A DNA stretch of 64,000 nucleotides from Symsagittifera roscoffensis (taxonomy: Eukaryota; Xenacoelomorpha; Acoela; Convolutidae). The notes beneath the pieces are model-generated. The model saw nothing but the letters and a program-made list of their open reading frames with translations. It had not been told where the DNA came from and ran no database searches. Each line of letters opens with the position of its first letter. Position 1 is the first letter of the stretch. Position numbers and translations under genes: made by a program. Location of the stretch: the NCBI RefSeq assembly GCF_963678635.1, contig NC_087067.1, positions 18,917,639 through 18,981,638 on the forward strand. Reading direction: 5' to 3'. Shown one piece after another: positions 1-11,749 of the stretch.

Positions 1-640
1 AGTCATATTGCAATCAGTCACGGAGCAGTTTCAGGAAGCACATGTTGAGAAAACCCTTAAAAATGGGACCTATGCTTTATCTTGGTTTCAAAATTGGAGT
101 TTTGACTTTAATTGAGGATTTCTTACTAGCTGAGCAAACATTGTGGATAACTTTGGTCAGTATTTCGTTTCATCAAAATTATTTCACAACTGATAAGAGC
201 AGCACCGAGTGTGTTAAAGCATAATCAAGGCCAGGAAAAGTTAACAAAATCTTAAACTGGAGGGGATTCTGGCCACTTGCAACCTCTCAGAACGCTGATT
301 CAGCCAATCTGGATTATTTTTTGGCATTCATTGGAAAACTATTCTTGACCAAAAACTTAGAGGTATAAATTTTTTTTGTATGCTAATAAATGTCTCTTAA
401 ATGTAATGACTGTGAATAAAAAATATCAATAAATAGTTTTCTAACGTATTATTTTTTGTCAAAATGTTACCAAAATTATATTTTTCTTATTCGATTTACC
501 GATGAAATTGAAAACCTATATTCAAAAAAGACCACATTTAAACAAATTTTTTATAGCTCTGCTACATAACGACTCATAAACATAAAATTATTGATATTGC
601 TATTATTTTTGCATCAATATGAGCGTTCCGGTTAAGATTT
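1..640. other. AT-rich non-coding stretch
   Basis: No exon, RNA gene or recognisable element is visible. The only open frame is 60 codons, of low complexity and without family resemblance. Short A and T runs dominate. Confidence 0.5.
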
Positions 641-644
641 CGAA

Positions 645-880
645 TGGGAGCAGTGGTGAAGTGGTTACGTCTCCGCCTCTCAATCGAAAGGTCGGATGTT
701 CGGTGCCCACCATGATCCGTGCTCGTTGCTTGAGGGTGAAGCTTTATTACCTAGCTCAGAAAAACCAATAAATTGCATGTAGTTCTTAAGCAGGGGCACA
801 ACAGCGGTTCGCCGTGATGAGCTGTACAGCTCGTATGTTGGTCCTATCCCTCGTGGATGAATGATCTTAAAGAATAAAAA
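645..880 (+). repeat. tRNA-derived SINE
   Basis: An RNA polymerase III promoter pair is visible: an A-box-like TGGTGAAGTGG at 654-664 and a B-box-like GTTCGGTGCCC near 698-708, about 40 bases apart as in a tRNA. The head looks tRNA-like but is followed by an unrelated body of about 150 bases and an A-rich end (AAAGAATAAAAAAG), which is SINE layout rather than a tRNA gene. No second copy of this family is obvious in the window, so the body boundaries are approximate. Confidence 0.6.
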
Positions 881-1570
881 AGCTTAGTTTCTTTAATAGC
901 TTCAATTAATTTGTCGAGTTAATTTGTCGGGATGGAAATCTGTAACGTTTTATTTGTTCAATTGTATAAAGCATCAACATCACTGCGTACAAAGTTTGCA
1001 AAAGGACACTTAATTTAAAAAATATCAGCGTAAAAGTGAAAGGCGAGCCCACATTGGCAAAACTAAGGTTGCAATCGATTAAAGTCGAATTTTATACAGA
1101 TTTTTTTCTAGTAAAAAATTGATTGTATGTTACCCAAATAGACACAAAAATGGATAAATTAGGGATTTTGTACAGGTCAGAAAAATTGATTATGTAGTCT
1201 AAAAAAGGGATTTTTTTGCTGTATAAATTATGTTTTGAATCTGTATAGAATCTGTACAAAATTGATTATAAAGATGTAATGAATTTTCTAAAGACCCAAA
1301 AAAATAGATAATTTTGTCTAAAAAATGGATAACGTTGATTTTTGATTTTTTAACTCTTACTCTCAGAAGCTTGCTGTTTGGCTTGCATTCAAAACTATAA
1401 ACAAAAGTTGATTTCAAACTAAACGACACCAATTATGGAAATCATCAATATAAACATGAGTGCGGTCACAAAACATGCAAAAAAGTCATGAAAATCATTA
1501 GTGGAACATAGATTGTTCCAAAATTCAAAGAATTTTCTTTAAGGCCATCTATTTCTTAAAAAAAAACAGT
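881..1570. other. Non-coding stretch without identified features
   Basis: AT-rich sequence with no recognisable gene. A phrase near 1540 (aaggccatctatttctt) recurs near 61.24 kb and 62.23 kb next to the interspersed repeats of the host introns, so part of this stretch is probably a degraded repeat of the same genome-wide family. Confidence 0.4.
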
Positions 1571-1671
1571 TCACGTTTTCTGTTTCTTTGCGTTCCGTGA
1601 CTTTTTTCCAACTGCTTGTTGAATATTTTTTTTTGAAAAAAAAACTGACAGAATACGTGTGCTGGGTAGGG

Positions 1672-1871
1672 NNNNNNNNNNNNNNNNNNNNNNNNNNNNN
1701 NNNNNNNNNNNNNNNNNNNNNNNNNNNNNNNNNNNNNNNNNNNNNNNNNNNNNNNNNNNNNNNNNNNNNNNNNNNNNNNNNNNNNNNNNNNNNNNNNNNN
1801 NNNNNNNNNNNNNNNNNNNNNNNNNNNNNNNNNNNNNNNNNNNNNNNNNNNNNNNNNNNNNNNNNNNNNNN
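1672..1871. other. Assembly gap (200 N)
   Basis: Exactly 200 N, a conventional placeholder length, so the true distance is unknown. It falls inside the gag remnant of element C, so open frames that run through it are not evidence of a continuous protein. Confidence 0.98.
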
Positions 1872-3719
1872 GGTAGCCCGTACAACCTATCCATGATAGC
1901 CTGAGTTCGCCTCTCCATCATCGCATCTATCTTTGTGTCAAGAGTCCCAAGAGACTGCTCTTGCTGAATTCTCAGCTTCTCCATGTCGTCTCTTAAGCGT
2001 AACTCTCTCTGTTCCGCTTCTCTTGTCATTCGCGACAAGTTCTTTGCTCGTCCGATCTTTCCTTCAAGCGTTTTTTCGCTTCTACCAACATCTTGTCTAT
2101 TGCGGTTTTTTTCTTCCCGCATACTTTCTCTTTCAACGTGGACTGCTTTTTCTAGTTCACTCATTCTTATGGACATCTATTCATTTTGTTCTCCTATACT
2201 GCCCACTAAGTTGTTCATGGCTTCTTCTAATGATGCTCCGTTTTCTACTAATGGCGTCACTAGTGGCGATGTCACCCTGTCGATCCCAGGTAGCTTTGTG
2301 CTGGTCGAGATTCGGGCTTTGACTCTCTGCCTCAACTTTTCATTATCCACCTCTGGATCCGCCGATGCGTTGCCTAGCCCTATGTTTCTATTCTCCTCAG
2401 TTCGCGTCTCCGAATTTGTCATTCTCACAAAGTCTCTTGACTGGCCTGATGTGCTTGTGTCTTTGCTTATCGTTCTCACCACACCAAATTTATCCATGGT
2501 TCCAGTCTCTCTGCTGGTGTATGCCTCATTCTCCTGGATCGAACTATTGAGGCTGACTCGAGATCCAAAGTCAACCTGCTCATCATGGTCATCTTCTTCC
2601 TCCTGGGATTCACCTTCATTTCCTGTACCCACTCACATGTGTTTCTTCACTCTTTCCGAAAACGATGAGGACGTTGCCTGTTTCTCCGTCACGCCTGCCA
2701 TCATGGTGTTGTCTGTGGGAGATCCTCTAGTTGCTACAATTTCAGTAGAGATGTCGGACAGTTCCGACATCTTTTCTCGATCCAGTGTCCCGGTGCAAAA
2801 TCTTGGCCTTGTTCTACCGGATTAGATTCACTCGCCAGCCTTCTGTCTCTCTCCTCCGGACCATGTGTTTCCTGGTTCTCATTCATGGTCTGGATCGGAT
2901 GGACCTCCACTTCTAGCATGGCTTTTCGCTCTTCTGAGGACTTTTGACTTCTGGTTTCAACCATTCTGACTGAAACCGTCTCCCCTTTGTCGGTCCGGGT
3001 TCGTGTGATCCTTTCCACAAAAGGGTCGGTCATTGCTCTTCTCTGTTTCTCAGGTTTGAATTTCTTGGAGCTATCACCTAGTTTAGGTATCCTTGACTTG
3101 TCTAGACTCTTTTTCAATTTACCACTTCTTACTACCTGTACACTCAATTCGATTGCTAGTATCCTTTTGATCTGACTACTGATAATAATAACACAACACA
3201 ATAAATTCTAAAAGTTTCTATTAAAAAGTGACCACGAATCCTTGTAGGTTATCACGGTACATCGTATATACAACTTATTCACAATAATCGATTATTATTC
3301 ATAAGATTTGAGAACTAGCACAGTATGATGATATCAGTCAATTTAAAAGATAGTGTATTCACTATCCAATCAAGCACAAATTGTTGATTTAAAACCAGAT
3401 ATAACAAAATAAGAATATTTTTATGAAAAACGTATGTGTTTTGTACTCTTAGTCAGTCGGAGTACAATAGTCGAACTTGTATATAAAGAAAGAGCTTTCC
3501 CTGCTTGGTGCTGCACCAAACAGACAAAACTTGAAGGCAGTAATTTCCTCAAGTGGGCGTCTATTGCACCCACCGAGTCTCCTTTTACCTATCTGCCTTC
3601 GGACTACCCGAGCTAGACCTACTGAAATCCTCAGGGCAGTCACTTTTCTCAAGTTAGACTTAGTGTTGCGAATATCCGACTTTGGACCTGTTTTGTTTTG
3701 GTCTGGTCTTTTTTGAAAG

Positions 3720-3724
3720 GCAAG
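3720..3724. repeat. Target-site duplication of element A, left copy (GCAAG)
   Basis: GCAAG directly abuts the TG end of the left LTR and recurs at 17954-17958 directly after the CA end of the right LTR. Five bases fits the Ty3/Gypsy range. Confidence 0.9.
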
Positions 3725-6073
3725 TGTCGTCTTAAGGGTTTCCACACACGGTCTTGCGAAGCTATCCCTTTTACCGTGCTAAAGCAGGGGGCACTAAGGC
3801 TCGGTATTAACGACCTTCCCGAAAGGGTTATGTTAGTGGTGAGTTGTCCTCTACTGTATTCTATTGCTCCCCCTTGGTCAGTGATGCTCTTGCTCGCTAT
3901 ATCTCGCTTGAAGTCGCGTACAACGAATTTCGTTTTTGCAATTGAATTCAATATATATAAATCCAAATACAAAGGGGCTACTAGTTCGGCCAGAGTATAA
4001 TTTATTAATATACAACAGAATGGTTTGCGATCTGTACACGCTTAACAATTTCTTCTGCGTACTCGGTCAGTACACGCGTCGACTAAGCTCTCTGACTTTT
4101 GCTAGCTTCTACTCTAACTAATATTCCACAAGGCACTTCGACTTGCGTTCTTACTTCACTCGCTGTGAAACAATTAACTGATGAGTTCAGATAGCGACCA
4201 CAACTGGGACCTACTGAATCTTACGTTCATTAAATCGTTCTCCCTTCAAAGTCCGCTCTCGAACCTCCACTTCTTATCTCTATTTGCGCTCCGTTTTTGT
4301 TAAAGTCACGCCATTCCCTATCAGTCCTAACATCCGCCTAAATCACCCGTACGCACATGTTTTAAGACTATATCCCTCCTCCTGTCAACTGTGCCACGTG
4401 CCAACTTCGGTTTCTTTTATCAATCTTTTCACACTTATTAGATACCCTGTATGCGTTAGCTGTCACAATTTGACCAAACAAACAAATGTCATACGATTCT
4501 AATCAACCAATTCCTGAACTCTGTGAACTTCAGCTCTCGAGTTCAACTAACCTCTAAACCATGCTATGTTTACCCAGTGATCTTACCAAGGCCTTTATTT
4601 TATTTATCACGTTAACGTTCCGACCTCCCAAGGGTAGGGGTAGACCCTTTTTATAGGTAGCTAATTCATTTCAGGTATCTAAATTTTCTATCTGTACTCT
4701 ATTCCAATCCCGACCTTCTAACTATCAGGGGAAGGTATTTCGTCTATTAGGTGTCAAATCGAACCAGAAAGTCACCTCCGGGAAGCCAAGTAAAATCCCC
4801 GTCCATTCATACTTTTTAGGAAAGATAACTCTCATGCCGCTGTCTCATTACTACCAATTTCCTCTGGGACTACTTTTCTTTTACCCTGATTGATATTCTA
4901 TTAATAGCGCATTCGCCAAGTTAAGTTGAACCCAATGCTTGCCAAGTTCACTTTAAATTAAATCCTCTACTCCGAGGTTGCAATGTAAAAGCTATATCTC
5001 TATCAGCTTCTGCTCTAGTTCCACATAATTAAGTTTTCCTCCCATTTTTTAGCAAGGTGACCCATCCTCGTTTCCAGGAGTTGGGCTGTGAAATGCGCCG
5101 CTTTCCGGTGTTAATATTGGGGCTTTCCATGCAAGTTTGGGGTCAAAACGTCCACAGGTCAACTTAAGGTCACTCAGAGGTCAACCGGTGTCAAACTTCT
5201 ATATTCAGGTTTAGAATCCCATAGGGGTCCTACCTACCAAGTTTCATCCATATCCCGTTAATACTTCCAAAGTTATCCCATTTCTAGGGTCCATTATCAC
5301 TTTTCCCGGGGAAAAGCTATTAACACCGGAAGGAGTCACCGGAGGGGTTTCAATCACAAGGGGTCTTTTTCCGGGGGTGAGTTGTAGTATCTGATGCCAC
5401 CATAAATTCGATATGCCCTCGCTCATTATTTTGCGTAAATTGCCTACTTCCGGTCTAAGGGAGTGTTTTTCCAAGTGCTAATAACTTCCGGACCAACAGC
5501 CGGAATTGGTTCAAATTATAATACAAGATGTATCTTGCCACTACCTATCATCGCTCCAAGGTTCAGCTCCCTGCCATCATTGGAGGCCGAGAAACGACTT
5601 CCGGAAGTTAGGGGTGGGTTTGTTTACTTTGGGCATAAAATCGGAAGTGGGGGTCTGGGGGGTCTGAATTTCCAAACTTAAGCTCCCCTTAACTAGGCCT
5701 ACAACATACTAAAATTTGAGCCCACTACCGCCGCTAGTTTCCGAGTTCTGATAGAGCTATTTACACTTCCGGGAACCGTTATCACTTGGGGCCGGGGGAT
5801 CCGAGGGTTATGGATTTTTGCATGTCCGGGTCAAATCATCTCTAGTATCCGTCCTATGAGTTTCATAAATTTAGCCACTGTAGTTCCCATTTGGGGGGGG
5901 GGGTTGCAGTTTTCACTCCCTCCACATCTTCTGCCATAGGAGGGACTATATCTTCGAAGATTGAACTATTTTGAACTTTACCCTTTGTTTGCTGTTTTAC
6001 TTAACTTGATGACGAACCAACCTTACGCTCAGGTTACTATAGCATGTAATACAGTAGAATCACCAATTCTACA
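3725..6073 (-). repeat. 3' LTR of element A
   Basis: Begins TGTCG and ends CTACA, and matches 15589-17953 throughout. About 2.35 kb is long for a Gypsy-type LTR, where a few hundred bases to 1 kb is usual. It contains no convincing open frame but repeats CGGAAGT/ACTTCCG words between about 5,090 and 5,780. The bases immediately inside it (element orientation AAGGGAAGAC, 6074-6083) are the likely polypurine tract. Confidence 0.93.
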
Positions 6074-7528
6074 GTCTTCCCTTCTAGTCTATTATTCTCC
6101 CGAATAAGGTTAGGTTTTTCTCTCCCCCCTTTTTTTTACCATTAAATACTGAATTACTGACTATATACAATCTATACTTTATTTAGGTGTAAGCTATAGT
6201 TAAGTTTAAGTTTAAGCTACAAGTTTAATCAGTTCCTTCCTTTATAAATTCCTTGGTTATTAGCGAGTGTTTATAAACTGTCCTCTCCTAACTTTCGGCC
6301 CCCGAATTGGTTGAGGATTCGTCATATTCGTCTGACCAATTCCCCTCTCCCCATTGGGCCTGGAGCGCCCGATATTCCTCCTCCCCAATGGTATGTCTGA
6401 TTTTGTCAAAGATGTCCCTAATTTTGGGCCTATCACTGGGCCTCCTCCTCCTAGCCCTTGCTATGTCGGAGAGGGAAATTGAAGGGTGCTTGCAGAGTCC
6501 TCATCACTCTCCCAACTGAGAAATCTCTCCCGCCCAGACTTCTTCGAAGGCGGTTGACCCTCGGTCGAGCAAGTATCAGTTGCCGGGTCCCGGGAGGGCT
6601 CATGTACATGAAATTGGCCCGCAGTTGAGCAACTCTCCAGATCGGGCTCCCTCGGATTGAACTTCCAGAGAGCTGTGCTCGCATCCGGCACCCTGCCCCC
6701 GCAGAAACAACCGGAACTCATGCCAGGAGGCGGTGTCTGCCAATAGGTGCAGGGAGGCACCACTCTTCAGTGAAAGAGTTATATACTCATCTTCTTCCTG
6801 GTAGTCTAGGATGGTGAAGAAGGCTCGGAGGATGAAGGATCTCCACACAATTGTCATTTTGGCGACTTTTTTTTTCCTTTTTTAATTTAGATAATTTATT
6901 AAAATTCGACGGTTCCTTAACGACTGAATTTTGATAATAACAATGCAAGGTTTCAGCCTTCGTGGTTCTCTTTTTCCGTTATTTTCACCTGTTCAGATGT
7001 TCGTATCGAGGCGACACAACGGCCCGTCAATCAATCGGTTGCTTTTACTTAAGATTGTAATCTCTCATGTTCGTCGGTTAACCTGCAAGCCTGGCCTCGA
7101 AAATCTTGTATGCTATGAATTAGCCTGAGCTTGCGCTAAATTAACCTGATTAAGTCTTTAATGACCCTCAACCTCCCTAATGTCGCCTAACGCATCCTAC
7201 TAAATCGTATCGTGTGATCGCAAACCTCTAGTCAGTCCCCGTCAAATAAAAGCACGTATGGTTATACCATGAATGAGGGGTCAGCTGAGCTGACTCGGGG
7301 ACATGACTGCTATCAAGTTACTCCTCACGGTGTGATCCAACCTCATCCGCTTAGATAGATATGAATGTTTGAAACGAAGTAGTGATATCCATGAGGTGGG
7401 GTCACACCCTAGTATAGTAGCACCGAATACGATGAGCATTATATTGAGTTCATGAATATATAAAATGTTTTAGACTCACAACCGGTCGGACTGGTTCTCA
7501 TTCTCCTGGTCGCCTCATCCTCCCCTCC
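6074..7528 (-). other. Element A 3' region between env and 3' LTR
   Basis: About 1.45 kb. The segment next to the LTR holds the purine-rich tract and T-rich sequence. Around 6,300-6,860 the minus strand has an 85-codon open frame starting near 6857 (MTIVWRSFILRAFFTILDYQ at its start) that overlaps two other open frames. I do not recognise it; it could be a small accessory frame or chance in a GC-richer stretch. Nothing is seen in 6,870-7,500. Confidence 0.4.
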
Positions 7529-9904
7529 TCACAGAGTGGTGTCCATCAGCGCGCTTATACCGATCCGGGGTCCACGTCCAGAAACCCCCTTCCACTTGCC
7601 TCGCACATAGTTAAAGCCTCGTCCCATCAGCGGTGTGCTCGACGTCCCACTTCCCTCTGTCGTCATTGGAAGGTTCACTTCATCGAATGATGAGCTAGCG
7701 GGTACTCTGGGGGGTAGGTATATCTGACCAGAGAACGAATCACCTCTGAAGGGTCCCTGGGGATAACTGTTGGGTCTCTGTGATCCACCCTCGTAGTTGG
7801 GGTCATATCTAGGTAGCGGCACCCCTCGATGACGGCCTAGTGGCGCACAACAGTAGGAGTCCTCGAAGTCCGCGCCTCGTTGGCGACGCATATTAATTCC
7901 CAGTAAACGCGCCCTCCTTGAAAAACAACGCCAGTACACGCAGCCTAATATTAAAAAGACTGCGACCAACATCCAGATCACCAGTCCCAGTTGCACAGGT
8001 CCGCTGCACATCATCTGCCAATGAAAAGGGGTGTGTTTGCGTAAAATTTCATCAGCAAAGGGCTTGACAATCTCCGATAGGGCTTCTTCGTCCACCCACC
8101 CCTCTGGCAACTTGATCAGATTGAGTCGGAGTGCTTCGACCATCTCACTCCTCGCCTGCTCTCGTAAGATCTCCGGTATCATGACTCCTGGGAGGTTCTT
8201 TTCAGCTTCCTCCAAAGTCGCAAACAAGGTCCGGATCAACGGGTGTTGTCTGATCGTCACCGTTAATCCAGTCTCGTACAGGGATGGTCCGTGGGTCTGG
8301 CACTATAACCAAAGCACCGTCTGGCGTTTCGATCCTACCATCGCAACTGGGTTCACCCCTCTCCTTAGCTCCTCTTCTGTAGTTAAAAAGCGTATAATCA
8401 TCGTCCCGTGAAGTTACCAAATAAGTTGAGTCGTCCAGGTACACAGCCGTAGGGATTTCTGGCAGATCAATCACCTCCTTAGGGCACGGCTTCAACGCAT
8501 TTGTAGGCAAGTCGAAGACGAGACTTGCTAGACAAGATGATTCACTACTTCGGGACATCGCGAAAGGTCGGAAGCAAAGCTTCAACCGGCTGCTTCCACT
8601 GCAACGAGCTGAGATCAGTTCTCCAGATACTTCTGCAAAGTTTTCCCTTCTCTCCGACACCAGCAAGTGTGTATTTACAAATTTATACCGAGTCGCTGTA
8701 GATCCCCCATTCGCCGGCTGGGGAAGAGGAGTCGTCCGATAGACGTCGTGCAGGCCCATCGTGTGGTGTACAGGAATGTTAATCAAAACGTTGATCCCCG
8801 TTCCCCTGATCACCGTCGACTGCACCACCTCGAATCCATAGTACGTCATCAGTTCGTTCCTGGGTATAGCCTCTTGCATCTTATCCAACTGAATTCCATC
8901 TAAGATACTCGTCAGTACTTCCGGGGGAACAAGAGTAGCGGGAATATATCCTCGCGTCAAGAAACTCAACGCATCGTCCAAGATATACCCGTAATTGTGT
9001 ACTGCCATTTTGAACGCTATCAGTTCGGCTCTGATGGTGTCAAAAGTCGCTGAGTGGTTCGCAATCACTGTGGAATACTTCAATGTTTGTCCATAGAGGG
9101 AGTTCCAGTTATACATCTTACAGGCACTTCTCTCCTTTCGTTGGTCGTCAGTCCCACCTAGAATATGCTCAATAATCCCCTGAACAGTTCGAAGTTTGCA
9201 TTAGAGTCGTGCGATATCATTTTCAGCTGGGTCTGCGTCTTGTTAGGAGAGTGGCCCAAAAGATGCAACCTCTCCCCAGTCTCGAGTACGATGGTCCGGA
9301 CAGCCCCATCCAAGAACGAAGCTTCGTTGCCCAGCTCATCCAAGTTCGAGTCTCCGTCACAAAGACCAAAGAAGGAGAAGTAGTGACAAAACCCTTCCTT
9401 GAGTATCGGAGCTAACACTATGGCCGCCGCAACTCCTCCCAGCGCTGGCTTGATCCACCTTTTTGCTCTCGTGGAGCTCCTTTCGTGCTTGTCGACAAAG
9501 GTCGTAGCTCGGTTCTTCATCTCGTAGAGCACGGCCTCTATTTCACTAATTTCGTACTCAATGCCTTTGAATGCCAGGTAGGTTAGATTCACAAATGCTT
9601 CCGTACTGATGTTGTCACCGCAGATCTTGCCATCCCATTCTTTCCAGCGATCCGCCAACATATACTGATGTTCCTGGAAGGCTATATCGAGGAGTGTCCG
9701 ATTAATCGCAGGGACCACGGGGAATGGTACCGAAATCCAAGAAGTTTCCATTGCGCTCGCAATGATGAGGGGAGTCTCCGCCATGAACACTGCTCCGGCG
9801 GTATGGTTGATCGTCACTGCCGATGAGGGCCATACTCCAAGTAGCAAGAGGATTGCCAGCCAGACCAGCCATGAGTTCAAATGTAGATTACAATTTACGA
9901 TCAA
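7529..9904 (-). pseudogene. Env-like glycoprotein of element A (fossil)
   Basis: The N-terminus near 9904 has a signal-peptide-like segment (residues about 11-29, very rich in Leu, Val, Ala, Ile and Trp), then several N-glycosylation sequons (NHT, NRT, NIS, NLT). A dibasic furin-type site STRAKR lies near residue 145-149 (about 9,460) and is followed at once by a hydrophobic Gly/Ala-rich stretch (ALGGVAAAIVLAPIL) like a fusion peptide. Near the other end (about 7,925-7,996) is a strong transmembrane helix (LGLVIWMLVAVFLILGCVYW) followed by basic residues, then a Ser/Pro/Gly-rich tail. A short first subunit, large second subunit and C-terminal anchor are the layout of baculovirus-F-like env proteins of insect errantiviruses; assignment to that family is inference. 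It lies downstream of integrase, where env is expected. The copy is broken. Confidence 0.8.
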
Positions 9905-10164
9905 AACAGCAATAATAAAAAAAGACTAAATAAATAAGACCGTCGCATCCCTAAATGTCAGATTTTCCCCTGAAATTTGGAAAACCTATAACCATTAAAG
10001 TATATATATTAATTTCATTAAAGATTTCCCTTAAGTTTTAAGTTTTAGTCTCCCCCTTCTGAAGTTATAGCAAATTTTTTTTTCTCGGATGTCCTAATTT
10101 ATCTAGCTATTAGGTATAACGGGGAAAGAAAGTTTTATTAGTGTTTGTCTGATTGGGGTTGGAG

Positions 10165-10590
10165 TTAGCCCCGCTCGAACTCGTCAATCCCAAAGTGAAC
10201 AGGAGGTCGCCGTCTACGACTAGGTCGGCCCTCTCCCTCTGCCTCGTGCTCTCCCCTCAACTCCAAGGGCTCGTTAGGTTCTGGTGGAGCAAGTTCCTGG
10301 TCCGCTTGCGCGTTCGGATGGTCGTCTCCCCTTCTGTTCTCCAGTTCGGCAGCGTCGTAAGTCTCCACTACTTCGGCTTCGATTTGGTTCGGATCCTCTA
10401 TTGGGTTAGGGCTCTCTAGGGGTTTGTCGTTCAACCGGGCATTCGGAGGTAGTCGTGGGGTAGGTAACCTCAAGGGTCTTAACTCGTGGGTCTCTCCAAT
10501 AGCCATTTCCAACTCGTCGTCTCTAATTCCAGGATCGTCAAAGAATCTGACCGACCGTGAAGGGGTCGGACGCTTAGGGGGGAAGCCTCG
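10165..10590 (-). pseudogene. Acidic, proline-rich C-terminal tail of element A pol
   Basis: Downstream of integrase the frame is rich in Pro, Glu and Asp (for example PPEPNEPLELRGEHEAEGEG), ending in an Arg cluster (RPSRRRRPPVHFGI). It may be the C-terminal extension of integrase or a linker before env. I see no chromodomain in it. It is a fossil part, not an independent host gene. Confidence 0.55.
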
Positions 10591-10599
10591 TTGGATTGC

Positions 10600-11717
10600 G
10601 GGTTCTCCTCTACATACGGTTTCAACATGTTAAAATGCAAATACCGGACCTTTGCGGGGGTGGAGGGTTTGGCCACCTTGCAATTCACTTCAGAGACTTT
10701 GGCCAAGACCACATAGGGCCCATTCCATGGCAAGAAGAATTTCTTCGACTTTATCTTCTCTTTCGCCCAAACCCACACTTTGTCTCCCGTCGCGTACGGT
10801 TCTCCGTGAACTCTTTTCCGATATTGATCCTTCTGGCGTCGCTGATTAGTTCCCAGTAGCTTTCGAGCGCTGCTATGGGCGTCTCGGAATTGTTCGTCGA
10901 GCCATTCTACAAACCCATCCTGTGTCGGAACTTCGTCGCAGGGTTTTGGGTAGAACAGGTCAATTGGGTACTGCCATTCCTGTCCATGTACTAGATTGAA
11001 AGGGGTCGCACCGGTTGTTCGGTGGATGGTAGTATTATAGACGAAATTCAAGTAGGGCAATACTGTATCCCATGTCCGGGGGTTGTCCGCGCAGTACTTT
11101 GAAATGACGTCCGCAATTACCCTATTATGACGTTCTGCCTGTCCATTGCCTTGGGAGTGGTACGGGGAAGTGCGGGATTTATCGATCCCCAGCAGTCGGC
11201 ACATTTCGAGAATGAGATTGCTCCCAAAGTTCTTCCCTTGATCGGTGTGCAGGATGTTCGGTGCCCCAAACTTGAGTACCCAGCTCTCGACTATCTCCCG
11301 GGCCACCTCTGCCGAATCCGTGGATACAAGTGGGACGGCAATTGCATACTTCGTGAACAAGTCCGTCATCACTAAGATGTGCTTCGCACGAGACTTTGCT
11401 GCCAACGTCACGGGCCCTTGGATGTCCGCCGCCAATGTGTTGAATCGGATCCTCATTTTAAACGGGACAACCCCAGCGACCCTCTTTTTCTCTCCTGTGC
11501 TCCGCGCTGCACAAGTGAGGCACCATTGTATCTTCTTTTCCACGTCTTTCCTCATGGTGGGCCACCAGAACCGTTGACGAATTCGAGCGAGGGTCTTCTC
11601 AACTGCAAAGTGTCTGCCACTAATCTTCGTGGAGTGCAGCAGGTTGAGGATCTCCTTCCTCCCGGTTGCAGAAACAATCGTCTGCAATACCGGACGCAAG
11701 TCATCCTTGGGAACCAT
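10600..11717 (-). pseudogene. Integrase of element A (fossil)
   Basis: An N-terminal HHCC-type zinc-binding region (GRHFAVEK ... WCLTCAARS) is followed by an rve catalytic core with the three acidic residues in context: AADIQGP, HTDQGKNF and GQAERHNR, the last two separated by 35 residues (DD35E). YNTTIHRTTGATPFNLVHG is the usual Gypsy-type post-core motif. A GPY/F-type module follows (FFLPWNGPYVVLAKVSEVNC, near 10,720). It would insert the element's cDNA into the host chromosome. Confidence 0.93.
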
Positions 11718-11749
11718 TTTTTATAGAGCACCCCCCTCGGATACTTAGT

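Larger units (their letters stand above)
1571..3724 (-). mobile_element. Element C, left part: gag remnant and start of leader of a Gypsy-type LTR element
   Basis: Minus-strand fossil interrupted by an assembly gap. The predicted protein is highly charged and coiled-coil-like (runs such as REAEQRELRLRDDMEKLRIQ). It resembles element B gag in several places: SVRMVETRSQKSSEERKAML here matches SVSMVSTRSTTENKAKEGME in B, and both end in a TKxDAMxxR-type coiled coil. The gag start lies near 3201, followed outward by leader sequence to 3724, where element A interrupts it. No pol, 3' LTR or env of C is visible on the left, because it is missing or lost in the gap. It is broken, with several breaks. 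It is older than A, which is inserted in it. Confidence 0.65.

Noticed and set aside
1588-1904. Open frames running through the N block
   Set aside because: N is read as open; the gap carries no information.
1983-2825. 280-codon plus-strand frame
   Set aside because: It is the antisense shadow of the element C gag remnant: Ser/Leu-rich with no family match, opposite a coiled-coil gag.
5244-5474. 76-codon frame present in both LTRs of element A
   Set aside because: It is conserved only because the LTRs are duplicates. It has no known motif and its composition follows the CGGAAGT-rich DNA.
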